64,000 nt of DNA, from the NCBI RefSeq assembly GCF_022479115.1, contig NZ_CP092497.1, forward strand, positions 2,666,001 through 2,730,000, in the 5' to 3' direction. Made by a program: the position numbers and the translations under genes. Positions within the stretch are counted from its first letter, which is position 1, and each line of letters starts with the position of its first letter. Below the pieces are notes generated by a model. That model did not search any database, was not told the origin of the DNA, and saw only the letters and a program-made list of their open reading frames with translations. This DNA comes from Amycolatopsis sp. EV170708-02-1. Lineage in GTDB: Bacteria; Actinomycetota; Actinomycetes; Mycobacteriales; Pseudonocardiaceae. This document shows positions 51,691 to 64,000 of this stretch, one piece after another.

Positions 51691-52236
51691 ATGAGGCGAC
51701 TCGCCACCACATTGTTGATCTCCGCCGGAATACTCGCCGGCTGTTCCGCGCCCGCGCCGACGGCCACCACCGGCGCCGAGGCGCTCGGCCCTAGACTGAC
51801 CACAATGGACGGTCTCGTCGAATGGATCGACGAGACCGCGGGGAATTGCGCCGAGGTCTCCCGCCGGGACGTCGGAGAGCTGCGCACGTTCGTCGGGCCG
51901 GATATCGCCGCGCGCTTTCAGCCGCATGTGGCCGAATGGGCCACCTGCCGGGTGTCACCGGAATTCCCGGTCGTCGGTCTCCTTCTCTTCGACGGCGACG
52001 AGCAGCGAAGATTTCAGGAATCCTGGCATAAGGCGATGGTGGCGGGCGAGATCGCCGACGGGCCGACCTTCGCCTTCGGCAACGGTTTCGCGGTCTCCGC
52101 GGGGTTTCTCGGGGTGAGCAAGCTGGGGCTGTACTACTTCCGGTGCGGAGCCGTCGATCCCCGGGTGCGTCAGGTGCCTTCGGACGTGGCGGGGTGCGTG
52201 TTCGCCAACCCGGAGCACGGACATGGGCACCACTGA
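51691..52236 (+). CDS. Small lipoprotein with a histidine-rich tail
   Basis: 181 aa. The signal peptide ends in the lipobox GILAGCSAP (Cys near 18). The mature part (DGLVEWIDETAGNCAEVSRR, FVGPDIAARFQPHVAEWATC) has no recognised domain. The chain ends HGHGHH, a possible metal-binding tail. It is divergent from GH48 and convergent with the LPMO gene, a copper enzyme; a role in copper supply is conceivable but unproven. A wholly unrelated lipoprotein function is equally possible. Confidence 0.7.
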   Translation: MRRLATTLLISAGILAGCSAPAPTATTGAEALGPRLTTMDGLVEWIDETAGNCAEVSRRDVGELRTFVGPDIAARFQPHVAEWATCRVSPEFPVVGLLLFDGDEQRRFQESWHKAMVAGEIADGPTFAFGNGFAVSAGFLGVSKLGLYYFRCGAVDPRVRQVPSDVAGCVFANPEHGHGHH

Positions 52237-52268
52237 AACCGCCGTCGGGTGCTCGCGAGCGGTGGGGG

Positions 52269-52346
52269 CTGAAGGACGCTTTCCCCGCATGCGATGCGGG
52301 GAAAGCGCCCTTCGCCGCGTGAGACGCGGGGAAGGTCCCCTTCAGC
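52269..52346. repeat. Compound stem-loop repeat, family A
   Basis: Left arm 52271–52290 pairs with 52294–52313 (GCTTTCCCCGCAT/ATGCGGGGAAAGC core), followed by ACGCGGGGAAGGTCCCCTTC to 52343. Same order of units as 26919–26996. It fills the gap between the convergent lipoprotein and LPMO genes. Confidence 0.7.
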
Positions 52347-52354
52347 CACCGGTG

Positions 52355-53401
52355 CTACGGGCTCGCGCAGGTCAGCTCCGGCGCGGCGATACTCCCCGTC
52401 GCGTTGGCGCTCAACCCGAACGAGCGGGTGGTGCCCGCCGGTAATGACCCGTTCCAGCCCGCGTTGCCCACGGTGGCCCGCGCGCCGTCCAGGGTGAGGG
52501 TGCCGTTCCAGACGCTGCTGATCGTCTGCCCCGCCGGAACGGTCCAGCCGACCCGCCAGCCGGACAGCGTCGTCGTGCCCGGGTTGGTGACGGTCACTTC
52601 CGCCTGATAGCCGCCGTTCCAGCTGCCGGTCGTCGTCCATTTCGCCGTGCACGCGCCGTTGGGCGGTTCTCCGGGATCGGGGGGATCGTCGACGACGCCG
52701 ACCCCGGTGACCTCGCCGTTGCCGCCGTCGAACACGACGTCGGAGCAGCCGTAGAACGTCTCGGTGCTGTCGGATCGCTTCCAGACCGAGTAGACGACAT
52801 GCTTGCCCGACTTGGCTGCCGGGAAGCTGCCGGTCCATTTGTACTGGCCGTCCACGCTGCCGACGTTGCCGCTCACCTGCGGGTGATCGACCGTGAGGAA
52901 GGGCTGTTCTTCGAGGTCGTCCCAGCGCAATGGCCGGCTCGGGTCGTATCCGTCCTTGGTCACGTACAGGAAGAACCAGCCGGGGTGGGCGGCCCACGCG
53001 TTGTAGGAGAAACCGAACGACGCGCCCGCCGTCAAATGGGTCACCGGCCAGTTCCCCGCGCGGTCGTAACCCGCGAAGTTCGGATTCCCGCCCGAGCAGA
53101 GCTGCCCGTCCGGGATGAACCCCTCGGTGCGGCCCGCGCCGTCCGAACGGAGTACGGAGAACCAGTTGTAGAGCGAGTTCTCCCCGCTTTGTGCGACGGC
53201 CGCCTTGCACGCCGAGTTCTTTCCGACGATGTTGCCCTGCGGTGTCAATCCGTCCTGCCAGCAGAAGAACGTTCTGCTACCCGGTTTCATCAGGGCGCCG
53301 TGTGCCGACGCCGATGGAGCGTTCAGTGTCGCGGTCACGAGGCAGGCCGCCATCGTGGTGACGACGGCCAGTATCGCGGTCATTGCCTTTCTGCGTCTCA
53401 T
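52355..53401 (-). CDS. AA10 lytic polysaccharide monooxygenase with CBM2
   Basis: 348 aa copper enzyme that cuts crystalline cellulose (or chitin) oxidatively. The signal peptide ends at ASA, leaving His34 as the mature N-terminus; with the His in WAAHPGWFFLYVT near 143 it forms the copper His-brace, and ETFYGCSDVVF carries the axial Phe. The linker VDDPPDPGEPPNG leads to a CBM2 (about 256–348; WTTTGSWNGGYQAEVTVTN). CBM2 and the cellulase surroundings favour cellulose as substrate. A CebR-type palindrome lies 24 bases upstream of its start, and the gene is divergent from GH9. Confidence 0.95.
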   Translation of the reverse strand: MRRRKAMTAILAVVTTMAACLVTATLNAPSASAHGALMKPGSRTFFCWQDGLTPQGNIVGKNSACKAAVAQSGENSLYNWFSVLRSDGAGRTEGFIPDGQLCSGGNPNFAGYDRAGNWPVTHLTAGASFGFSYNAWAAHPGWFFLYVTKDGYDPSRPLRWDDLEEQPFLTVDHPQVSGNVGSVDGQYKWTGSFPAAKSGKHVVYSVWKRSDSTETFYGCSDVVFDGGNGEVTGVGVVDDPPDPGEPPNGACTAKWTTTGSWNGGYQAEVTVTNPGTTTLSGWRVGWTVPAGQTISSVWNGTLTLDGARATVGNAGWNGSLPAGTTRSFGLSANATGSIAAPELTCASP

Positions 53402-53424
53402 CGCGCCTTCTTTCCGACAAAAGG

Positions 53425-53442
53425 ACTGGGAGCGCTCCCAGT
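53425..53442. promoter_or_regulatory. CebR operator upstream of the LPMO gene
   Basis: ACTGGGAGCGCTCCCAGT, a perfect 18-bp palindrome containing the CebR consensus TGGGAGCGCTCCCA (53427–53440). CebR is the LacI-family cellulose/cellobiose repressor of actinomycetes. Confidence 0.88.
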
Positions 53443-53559
53443 GTCGGCACCTTAGCGCGGGCCCGGCGCCGGGGGAACAGGGCCGAACGAGTGAGAATGG
53501 TCCGGTATCGGCGATTTCGCGTAACGGTCTTCCCTGCCGGGCGGTGCCGGGTTAAATTG

Positions 53560-53573
53560 TGGGAGCGCTCCCA
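53560..53573. promoter_or_regulatory. CebR operator upstream of GH9–GH6
   Basis: TGGGAGCGCTCCCA, an exact match to the CebR consensus, 28 bases before the GH9 GTG. With the site at 53427–53440 it brackets the divergent control region. Confidence 0.88.
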
Positions 53574-53601
53574 AAATTCGGCCTTCCGAAAGGATCACGA
53601 C

Positions 53602-57142
<3,541 letters not shown>

Positions 57143-57184
57143 CTCAGGCGCGCCTCCCGGGGCGGGGCCGGGTGGTGGGGTGAG

Positions 57185-57221
57185 GGCTCCCTTCGCCGCG
57201 TCTAATGCGGTGAAGGGAGCC
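57185..57221. terminator. Stem-loop terminator, family A
   Basis: GGCTCCCTTCGCCGC (57185–57199) pairs with GCGGTGAAGGGAGCC (57207–57221), 14 of 15 positions with one G·T pair. It lies 43 bases after the GH6 stop and before the convergent membrane gene. Confidence 0.7.
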
Positions 57222-57244
57222 TTCGGTGCTCGGCACAGGGCGGA

Positions 57245-57622
57245 TCAGGCCTTCAAGACGGCGGTCTCGGCCGCTTCCCGCGCCGGGCGGATCCGGCTCA
57301 GCTGCACGAGGCTGAAACCGAACAGCAGGACACCGAGCGGGACGTGGACCGCCGTCACGTGCGCGATCCCGAGGAACACCTGCAGCAGCGTGAGGCCGAG
57401 GAACACGGCCGCGGGCAGGATCGGTCTGGCGGAGCCGCCGCCCGGCCGCCACACGAGGACCGCCGTCAGCACGTGCAGCATCGAGACGACGAACAGCGTG
57501 TAAGCCGTGGCGCTGTGCAGGGTGTGGCCACTCGGCATGGTCAGCAGCAGACCGGCGGAGATCGGGGTGAGGAAGACGGCCAGGGTCTGCACGGCGATCG
57601 CGACGCGCAACGGGGTCGGCAT
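57245..57622 (-). CDS. Small four-helix membrane protein
   Basis: 125 aa with four hydrophobic segments (AVFLTPISAGLLLTM, AYTLFVVSMLHVLTAVLVW, ILPAAVFLGLTLLQVFLGI, VPLGVLLFGFSLVQL). The layout and the His residues in helices 2 and 3 resemble small heme- or quinone-related membrane proteins, but no family is assigned. The ATG at 57622 follows AAGGAG; the open frame beyond it is not protein-like. Confidence 0.68.
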   Translation of the reverse strand: MPTPLRVAIAVQTLAVFLTPISAGLLLTMPSGHTLHSATAYTLFVVSMLHVLTAVLVWRPGGGSARPILPAAVFLGLTLLQVFLGIAHVTAVHVPLGVLLFGFSLVQLSRIRPAREAAETAVLKA

Positions 57623-57850
57623 AGGAACTCCTTCGAGTGGACGTGTCACCACGTGGACGAGGGAGCCATCGAAAACGTGACAGGGCTGTCGGTGGACACG
57701 TCGCCCGGGGTACAGCCGCGGTTCCAGCCGTCGGCGACGACCAGCCGCTTCTCGGAGTCCTTGTGGTTGATCACGCGGGCGGGTAGCCGGGGACCAGTCC
57801 CGCCGGGACCGTGTGATCATCCGCTCGGCGACGGAGAAACGGAGCGTGTG
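57623..57850. other. Divergent intergenic region
   Basis: 228 bases between the small membrane protein and a lipoprotein gene. TGATCAC near 57770 and GTGATCA near 57822 form a distant inverted pair with GC-rich inner arms. No clear promoter pair and no gene. Confidence 0.35.
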
Positions 57851-58477
57851 ATGGTTCGTGCTGCTCTGCTCCCCGCGGTCCTCGTGCTCGGCGCCGGACT
57901 CGTGACGGGATGCGGGTCGCCTGAGCCCGCGCCGCCACCGGAGCTGCCGTGCCCGGTCACTCCGCAGGCGGTGGAGGTCACCGGACCGGGGCAGCGGGAC
58001 ACGGTCGTGAGCCGCGACGCGGCGGATTACCGAGGGCCCGGCCCGCATCCCGTGCTGGTCGTGAGGGTCGGCGGGCGGAAGGTGGCCGGTGGCCTGTCCT
58101 TCGGCCTGGCGAAAGAGGGCGACATCCGCGACTTCCCGAAGGCCTGGAGCCCGCCGTCGATCGCGGTCGCTTCGCCAGGGGTGCGGCTGGTCGCCTGCCG
58201 GTACCTCGTCGAACGAGGGACGACGAGAATCGACGAAACCTGCCGGTACACCGGCGGCTATCTGCAGCAGTTCCGGACGGCCCGGTGGGCGTTCCGCGTC
58301 TGGGAGGCGAAGACCGGGCGCTTCGTCGGCGGGTTCGATCTCGTGGGGAAGCGGGCCGATTGCCCGCCGTCGGTCCGGGAACAACCGTCGAAGGATCTCG
58401 AACCCGGCACCGCCCGGCCGGAGGATCGCGAGGTGATCGACGGCCTCCGTCCCTTCGTCGAGAAAACCGTTCCCTGA
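57851..58477 (+). CDS. Lipoprotein of unknown function
   Basis: 208 aa. The signal peptide ends in the lipobox GLVTGCGSP (Cys near 21). The mature domain has two Cys-bearing stretches (ELPCPVTP, VRLVACRYLVERG, DETCRYTGGY) and is strand-rich; family not recognised. The ATG at 57851 has GGAG six bases upstream; a GTG one codon earlier is possible. It is convergent with a very small gene and stands alone on its strand. Confidence 0.72.
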   Translation: MVRAALLPAVLVLGAGLVTGCGSPEPAPPPELPCPVTPQAVEVTGPGQRDTVVSRDAADYRGPGPHPVLVVRVGGRKVAGGLSFGLAKEGDIRDFPKAWSPPSIAVASPGVRLVACRYLVERGTTRIDETCRYTGGYLQQFRTARWAFRVWEAKTGRFVGGFDLVGKRADCPPSVREQPSKDLEPGTARPEDREVIDGLRPFVEKTVP

Positions 58478-58485
58478 GCCGGAAA

Positions 58486-58623
58486 TCAGCGAACGCCGAC
58501 GGCGAGCAGTTCCTCGGGCGTTTCGAGCCGCGGGCACGTGAACGTCGACGTGTCGCTCTCACGCCAGATGACGTGCACGGGAAGGGCGAACCAGCCGCCG
58601 AAGGAGTTGCCGAGCACGGTCAC
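58486..58623 (-). CDS. Very small predicted protein, 45 aa
   Basis: On the minus strand a frame from GTG 58623 to TGA 58486 reads TVLGNSFGGWFALPVHVIWR and ends PRLETPEELLAVGVR. About nine in ten third positions are G or C, which fits a real gene, and neither other minus-strand frame is as open. GAAAG five bases before the GTG is a possible ribosome site; a second GTG at 58617 is an alternative. It lies 36 bases after the stop of the upstream membrane gene and in the same frame. Family not recognised. Confidence 0.5.
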   Translation of the reverse strand: MTVLGNSFGGWFALPVHVIWRESDTSTFTCPRLETPEELLAVGVR

Positions 58624-58659
58624 GGCGTCTTTCGAGTCCTCGGCGGCCGCTCGGCTCGG

Positions 58660-59364
58660 TCAGTTGGGCAAATTGCCGGCCGCCGTCCTCGGTCCCGATC
58701 CGGCGGCGTGGCGACGGCCTACGGATCTGTAGACGCTGTACGCGATCACCGATCCGAACGTGAGTATCGGGTAATCGAACGCGAAGCCGAATTCGACGAC
58801 GGGAATGAGGAACACCGCCACATAGATCAGCAGTGACGGTTCCGGATCCTTGCGGCCCTTCGCTTTCTTGGCCTTCAATTCGGCCGCGTAGCGAGCGGTC
58901 TTCCCCCAAGGTTTGACCACCGAGACCCAGAGCATGAAGGCCGTGGCGCACGCCATTCCGCACGTGCCGACCAGGATCGGGATCCTCGGCTCTTCGGCAC
59001 CGGCTCGCAACGCCTCGATGACCGCCGGCAGCAGCCTGCTCACCACGGTGCTGGCGATGACCAGCGCGGCCACCGTGATGACGAACTTGACCATCACCCA
59101 GCGATGCTTGAAGAAACCCCATGACGTCAGCGCGGACAACATCATCCCGGTGTACGCGGCGATGATGGCCGCCGGGTCGAGAATCGTGTTCTCGAGGAAT
59201 TCGGCGAGTTCGAATGTCGTCAGGCGGGCGGGACTGGCGGAGGCCCAACCGTGCAGCAGCAGGGCCAACTGTGCCAGCTGCATCGTGCACCACGCCACGG
59301 CGGCCAGTACATGGAGCCACAACAGCAGTTGTCTGGCGTGTTTCGTCCGGGAATTCGTCTTCAT
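58660..59364 (-). CDS. Integral membrane protein, unknown function
   Basis: 234 aa with five or six hydrophobic segments (LLLWLHVLAAVAWCTMQLAQLALLL, AAYTGMMLSALTSWGF, VKFVITVAALVIASTVVS, MACATAFMLWVSVV, LLIYVAVFLIPVVEFGFAF) and a short Lys-rich cytoplasmic loop (ELKAKKAKGRKD). The arrangement, with a His in helix 1, recalls DUF2269-type membrane proteins; not certain. The ATG at 59364 is the best start although no good ribosome site is present. Confidence 0.7.
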   Translation of the reverse strand: MKTNSRTKHARQLLLWLHVLAAVAWCTMQLAQLALLLHGWASASPARLTTFELAEFLENTILDPAAIIAAYTGMMLSALTSWGFFKHRWVMVKFVITVAALVIASTVVSRLLPAVIEALRAGAEEPRIPILVGTCGMACATAFMLWVSVVKPWGKTARYAAELKAKKAKGRKDPEPSLLIYVAVFLIPVVEFGFAFDYPILTFGSVIAYSVYRSVGRRHAAGSGPRTAAGNLPN

Positions 59365-59663
59365 GGGAAATGAGCGTGCTCGAACCGGTCCGGGCGAGCA
59401 TCGGGGCATCTCCCGAGACATCGGGTGCGGCGCCCTTAGGGGAAATCGCTGCCCGTCGCCGAGGCCTTCCGCGCAATTCCGAAGCGGTTTCACAAAAGCC
59501 GGGGAACACGAGGTAAACCGGAGTAATCCGCATCCGATTCGGATGGTCCCTCGGTTTTTGCGGACCGCGCGCCCGTTTTCGTCACGCCGACCGGCTCGGT
59601 GAAAACCCTGAACATGTCCTCTGGCTCGGCCCGACGAGGTCGGCGACAGGCGAGCCCTTGGAC
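59365..59663. other. Intergenic region without a supportable gene
   Basis: About 300 bases between divergent genes. CATCCGATTCGGATG (59531–59545) is a 15-base dyad of unknown role. Open frames on both strands lack ribosome sites and typical codon use. Confidence 0.35.
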
Positions 59664-59715
59664 TTGACATGCAGCCACGCGGCTGCCTAGCCTGCAAAGG
59701 CAGCCAAGAGGCTGC
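59664..59715 (+). promoter_or_regulatory. Promoter with two ArsR-type operator dyads
   Basis: TTGACA (59664–59669) and TAGCCT (59688–59693) form a promoter with 18-base spacing. GCAGCC-N4-GGCTGC fills the spacer (59671–59686) and occurs again just downstream (59700–59715), 29 bp centre to centre. Binding at the first would block RNA polymerase directly. Confidence 0.8.
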
Positions 59716-59732
59716 ATATCAGGGAGAGCGGC

Positions 59733-60524
59733 ATGGACGAGGTCTTCAAGGCATTGGCGGACCCCAGCCGTCGCCGGTTGCTCGACGACCTGAACGCCCG
59801 CAACGGGCAGACCCTGCGTGAGCTGTGTGCGGGGCTGGACATGGCGCGGCAGTCGGTCAGCAAGCATCTGGGCGTCCTGGAGGCGGCCAATCTGGTGACC
59901 ACGGTGCGCCGTGGCCGCGAGAAGTTGCACTACGTGAACGCGGAGCCGATCAACGCGATCGCCGAGCGCTGGATCGACCGCTACCACCAGGGCCGCGTCG
60001 ACGCGCTCGCCGACCTCAAGAAGGCATTGGAGCAGGAACCCATGAGCACCGACGAATTCGTGTACACCAGCTACATCAGGACGACACCGGAGCGGCTTTG
60101 GCGGGCGCTCACCGATCCGGTCTTCACCAAGCAGTACTGGGGATGTGAGTTCACTTCGGACTGGAAGCCCGGGTCCACGATGGCCTGGGAGCAGCTCGGC
60201 GTGAAGCTGGAGGACCCCGAGCAGGTCATCCTGGAGGCCGACCCGTACCGGCGGCTGTCCTACACCTGGCACACCTTCACGCCGGAGTTCGCCAAGTCGG
60301 TCGGCCTCGACGACGACGTTTCGGCGAAGCTCCAGGCGGAATCGCGGTCGAAGGTCACCTTCGATCTCGAACCCGTCGGCGACACGGTGAAACTGACCGT
60401 GGTGCACGACGGTTTCGACCCGGGCAGCACCGCGTTGGAGATGGTCAAGGGCGGCTGGCCGTCGATCCTGTCGAGCCTCAAGACGCTGCTCGAGACCGGT
60501 GAGCCGCTGCCCGAACCCGCGTAA
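59733..60524 (+). CDS. ArsR-family regulator fused to an SRPBCC (AHSA1) domain
   Basis: 263 aa. Residues 1–100 are an ArsR winged helix (VFKALADPSRRRLLDDL, LDMARQSVSKHLGVLEAANL). Residues 105–260 are a SRPBCC/AHSA1-like ligand-binding fold (YIRTTPERLWRALTDPVFTK, WPSILSSLKTLLETGEPLP). No metal-binding Cys cluster is present, so the SRPBCC part is the likely sensor, probably of a hydrophobic small molecule. In relatives the two domains are often separate adjacent genes. AGGGAGA precedes the ATG. It probably represses its own promoter; no obvious target gene is coupled to it. Confidence 0.88.
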   Translation: MDEVFKALADPSRRRLLDDLNARNGQTLRELCAGLDMARQSVSKHLGVLEAANLVTTVRRGREKLHYVNAEPINAIAERWIDRYHQGRVDALADLKKALEQEPMSTDEFVYTSYIRTTPERLWRALTDPVFTKQYWGCEFTSDWKPGSTMAWEQLGVKLEDPEQVILEADPYRRLSYTWHTFTPEFAKSVGLDDDVSAKLQAESRSKVTFDLEPVGDTVKLTVVHDGFDPGSTALEMVKGGWPSILSSLKTLLETGEPLPEPA

Positions 60525-60556
60525 CCCGGTCGACGTCGCCGGGGTGATCGGGCACG

Positions 60557-61335
60557 ATGCGCAGCGTGCCCCTGGAGATCGCCTGCGACGAGTCCGGGTC
60601 CGAGGGCGGGAAACTGATCGGCGGGGAGACCGACGTGTTCGCGCACGCGGGGTCAGGCTGAGCCTCGAAGAGGCCGCCGCCTGCCTGGCCGAACTGCGGC
60701 GAAGGATCCGTTCGCCGGCGGTCGAGTACAAGGCGAACCATCTGCTCCGCACGAAGCACCGGCGGGTCCTCGAATGGTTCCTCGGGCCGCTCGGCCCGGT
60801 CCACGGACGGGCGCACGTGTACCTCGTGGACAAGAAACGGCTGCTGGCGAACGAGCTCCGCGCGCTCGCCGGCCCGGGGATCCGGCCGGACGACGAACTC
60901 CTCGCCGCGTTCAACGACGTGCTGCGGACCAGGAATCGCCGGGATCCGGCGGCGGGGTCGTTCTTCGCGATGGCCGGGGACACCGCGGAATTGAGGGCGA
61001 AGGTCGCCGAGGCACGCGACGCCAAGGCCCTCGATCCGCTGGTGCCCGCGATCCTCCGTGCCATCGAGTACTGGAGCGCGGGCGGGGAGCCGGTCTTCCT
61101 CGTCCACGACGAGCAACCGTCGCTCAAAGGCGACCGGCTTGCCCGGATCGAGTCGAGCCCGGGATTGGCCGGGGTGAAGTTCGTGGATTCACGGACCGAT
61201 CCGCGGGTGCAGGTCGCCGATTTCCTGGTCGGTGTCGCCCGCCGGATAGCCGAGGACGCCTTGAACGGGAACGGTGACGAGATATTGACCGGATTGCTCG
61301 CGCCCTATGTCGATTCCGCGTCCCTCTGGGACTGA
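60557..61335 (+). pseudogene. DUF3800-type protein gene with a one-base frameshift
   Basis: ATG at 60557 opens PLEIACDESGSEGGKLIGGE and VFAHAG, the DUF3800 N-terminus with its DESG active-site motif, but meets TGA at 60659. The rest, from RLSLEEAAACLAELRRRI to the stop at 61335 (YKANHLLRTKHRRVLEWFL, FVDSRTDPRVQVADFLVGVA), is in another frame. One extra G in the GGGG at 60649–60652 would join them into about 260 aa. Either a true frameshift or a sequencing error. DUF3800 proteins resemble RNase H-like nucleases; the role is unknown. Confidence 0.75.
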
Positions 61336-63588
<2,253 letters not shown>

Positions 63589-63631
63589 CGCGACCGGGGT
63601 GGGTAGTCCCCGTGGCCGGCCGGGCATGTCG

Positions 63632-63734
63632 CGAAAGCCACTTTCGGGACGTCAGATGTCTCGAAAGTGGCTTTCGGGACGTCGGCGGCGGCTCGCTGGC
63701 CTGGGGAGCGTGTTGCGAAAGCCACCTTCGCAAC
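63632..63734. repeat. Stem-loops of repeat family B
   Basis: CGAAAGCCACTTTCG (63632–63646) pairs with CGAAAGTGGCTTTCG (63662–63676). A further hairpin GTTGCGAA…TTCGCAAC lies at 63712–63734. The same core appears at 39271–39327. They follow the geosmin synthase stop. Confidence 0.65.
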
Positions 63735-63796
63735 GTCTGGTGTCCTGAGTGGCTCGTGAGTTCCGATGCGACGAATGGAGCTCGCCGCGGCACGGT

Positions 63797-63845
63797 CGAG
63801 TATGGAGGATCGAGGACGTTGAGCGTCCCCAATCCTCCACGCTCG
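63797..63845. terminator. Stem-loop before the convergent GH64-like gene
   Basis: CGAGTATGGAGGAT (63797–63810) pairs with ATCCTCCACGCTCG (63832–63845) at 12 of 14 positions, with an inner GGACG/CGTCC stem. It lies 28 bases beyond the minus-strand stop and can end that transcript. Confidence 0.55.
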
Positions 63846-63872
63846 AATCACCCGACCACTGAGGAGCGCAGC

Positions 63873-64000
63873 CTAGAACGCGGTCAGCACGATCCGCGCC
63901 GTCCGCGGGTCCCCGTCGTGCACCAGCGACTCGAAGTGCCCGACGTCGTCGAAGGCGAATCCGTACGCCTTCCCGTCGACCATCTGCTCGTGCACGATCC
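63873..64000 (-). CDS. C-terminal end of a GH64-like beta-1,3-glucanase (cut by window edge)
   Basis: 41 codons up to the stop TAG at 63873 are visible: HEQMVDGKAYGFAFDDVGHF and HDGDPRTARIVLTAF. AYGFAFDDVG…ESLVHDGDPR is the typical C-terminal end of GH64 laminaripentaose-producing glucanases. The remaining gene lies beyond base 64000. Convergent with geoA. Confidence 0.7.
   Translation of the reverse strand, partial: IVHEQMVDGKAYGFAFDDVGHFESLVHDGDPRTARIVLTAF

Noticed and set aside
48539..51712. GH48 start at 51712
   Set aside because: The extra 78 residues include the operator region and do not look like protein; GTG 51478 has a strong ribosome site and opens the signal peptide.
57770..57828. 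TGATCAC…GTGATCA as a regulator site
   Set aside because: The arms are only seven bases and 45 bases apart, with no promoter elements nearby; too weak to call.

Overview
The window is high-GC DNA with actinobacterial signatures: many GTG/TTG starts, several apparently leaderless genes, CebR-type operators, a two-domain geosmin synthase, F420/PPOX-type split-barrel proteins and a carD–ispD–ispF–cysS–rlmB / lpqE–radA block that matches the gene order known from mycobacteria. It looks like chromosome of a filamentous soil actinomycete, most likely Pseudonocardiaceae (Amycolatopsis-like). That placement is inferred from gene content and order, not from a marker gene comparison.

Layout. 1–4.7 kb: a five-gene sugar/tetrose catabolic operon (DhaKL-type kinase, RpiB-type isomerase, 2-hydroxyacid dehydrogenase, FGGY kinase, class II aldolase). 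4.9–11.6 kb: small accessory genes, including an unrecognised membrane protein/cupin-like pair, a TetR–transglutaminase operon divergent from an alpha/beta hydrolase with twin operators, a second hydrolase and a HIT protein. 11.6–13.4 kb: an MBOAT acyltransferase. 13.6–21.8 kb: the conserved housekeeping block (rlmB, cysS, HAD, two PPOX proteins, ispF, ispD, carD; then lpqE-like lipoprotein and radA on the other strand). 21.8–26.9 kb: an ECF sigma factor with its membrane partner, a C39 peptidase-like protein, a GH6 cellulase, and an Asp-box propeller plus MoaD-like pair. 27–32.7 kb: trehalose metabolism (OtsA and an OtsB–GH15 fusion) and a ThrE-type exporter. 32.8–34.4 kb: a Tat-exported PhoD phosphatase.

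34.4–39.2 kb: a tRNA-Thr gene whose 3' 45–46 bases are repeated at 39.19 kb. The 4.7 kb between the copies is a decayed integrative element: 5'-truncated tyrosine recombinase, frameshifted genes, small regulators, CutA and a frameshifted HExxH protein.

39.4–57.2 kb: a plant-polysaccharide locus. An SBP–permease–permease–GH10 xylanase operon diverges from lacI–GH3, with an operator over the leaderless lacI promoter. It is followed by a GH48–GH5 (mannanase) operon, a His-tailed lipoprotein, and an AA10 LPMO divergent from GH9–GH6. Palindromes of the CebR type (TGGGAGCGCTCCCA) precede LPMO and GH9, and a variant precedes GH48, so cellulose and xylan genes seem to answer to different LacI-family regulators.

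57.2–64 kb: membrane and lipoproteins, a very small gene, an ArsR–SRPBCC fusion regulator with two operator dyads, a DUF3800-type gene with a one-base frameshift, the geosmin synthase and the end of a GH64-like glucanase.

Two families of intergenic stem-loops recur after stop codons and look like dispersed terminator-type repeats. I found no clear-cut new system. The best candidates for something undescribed are the membrane/cupin-like pair (6.2–7.9 kb), the OtsB–GH15 fusion, the degenerate IspD and the operator layouts.
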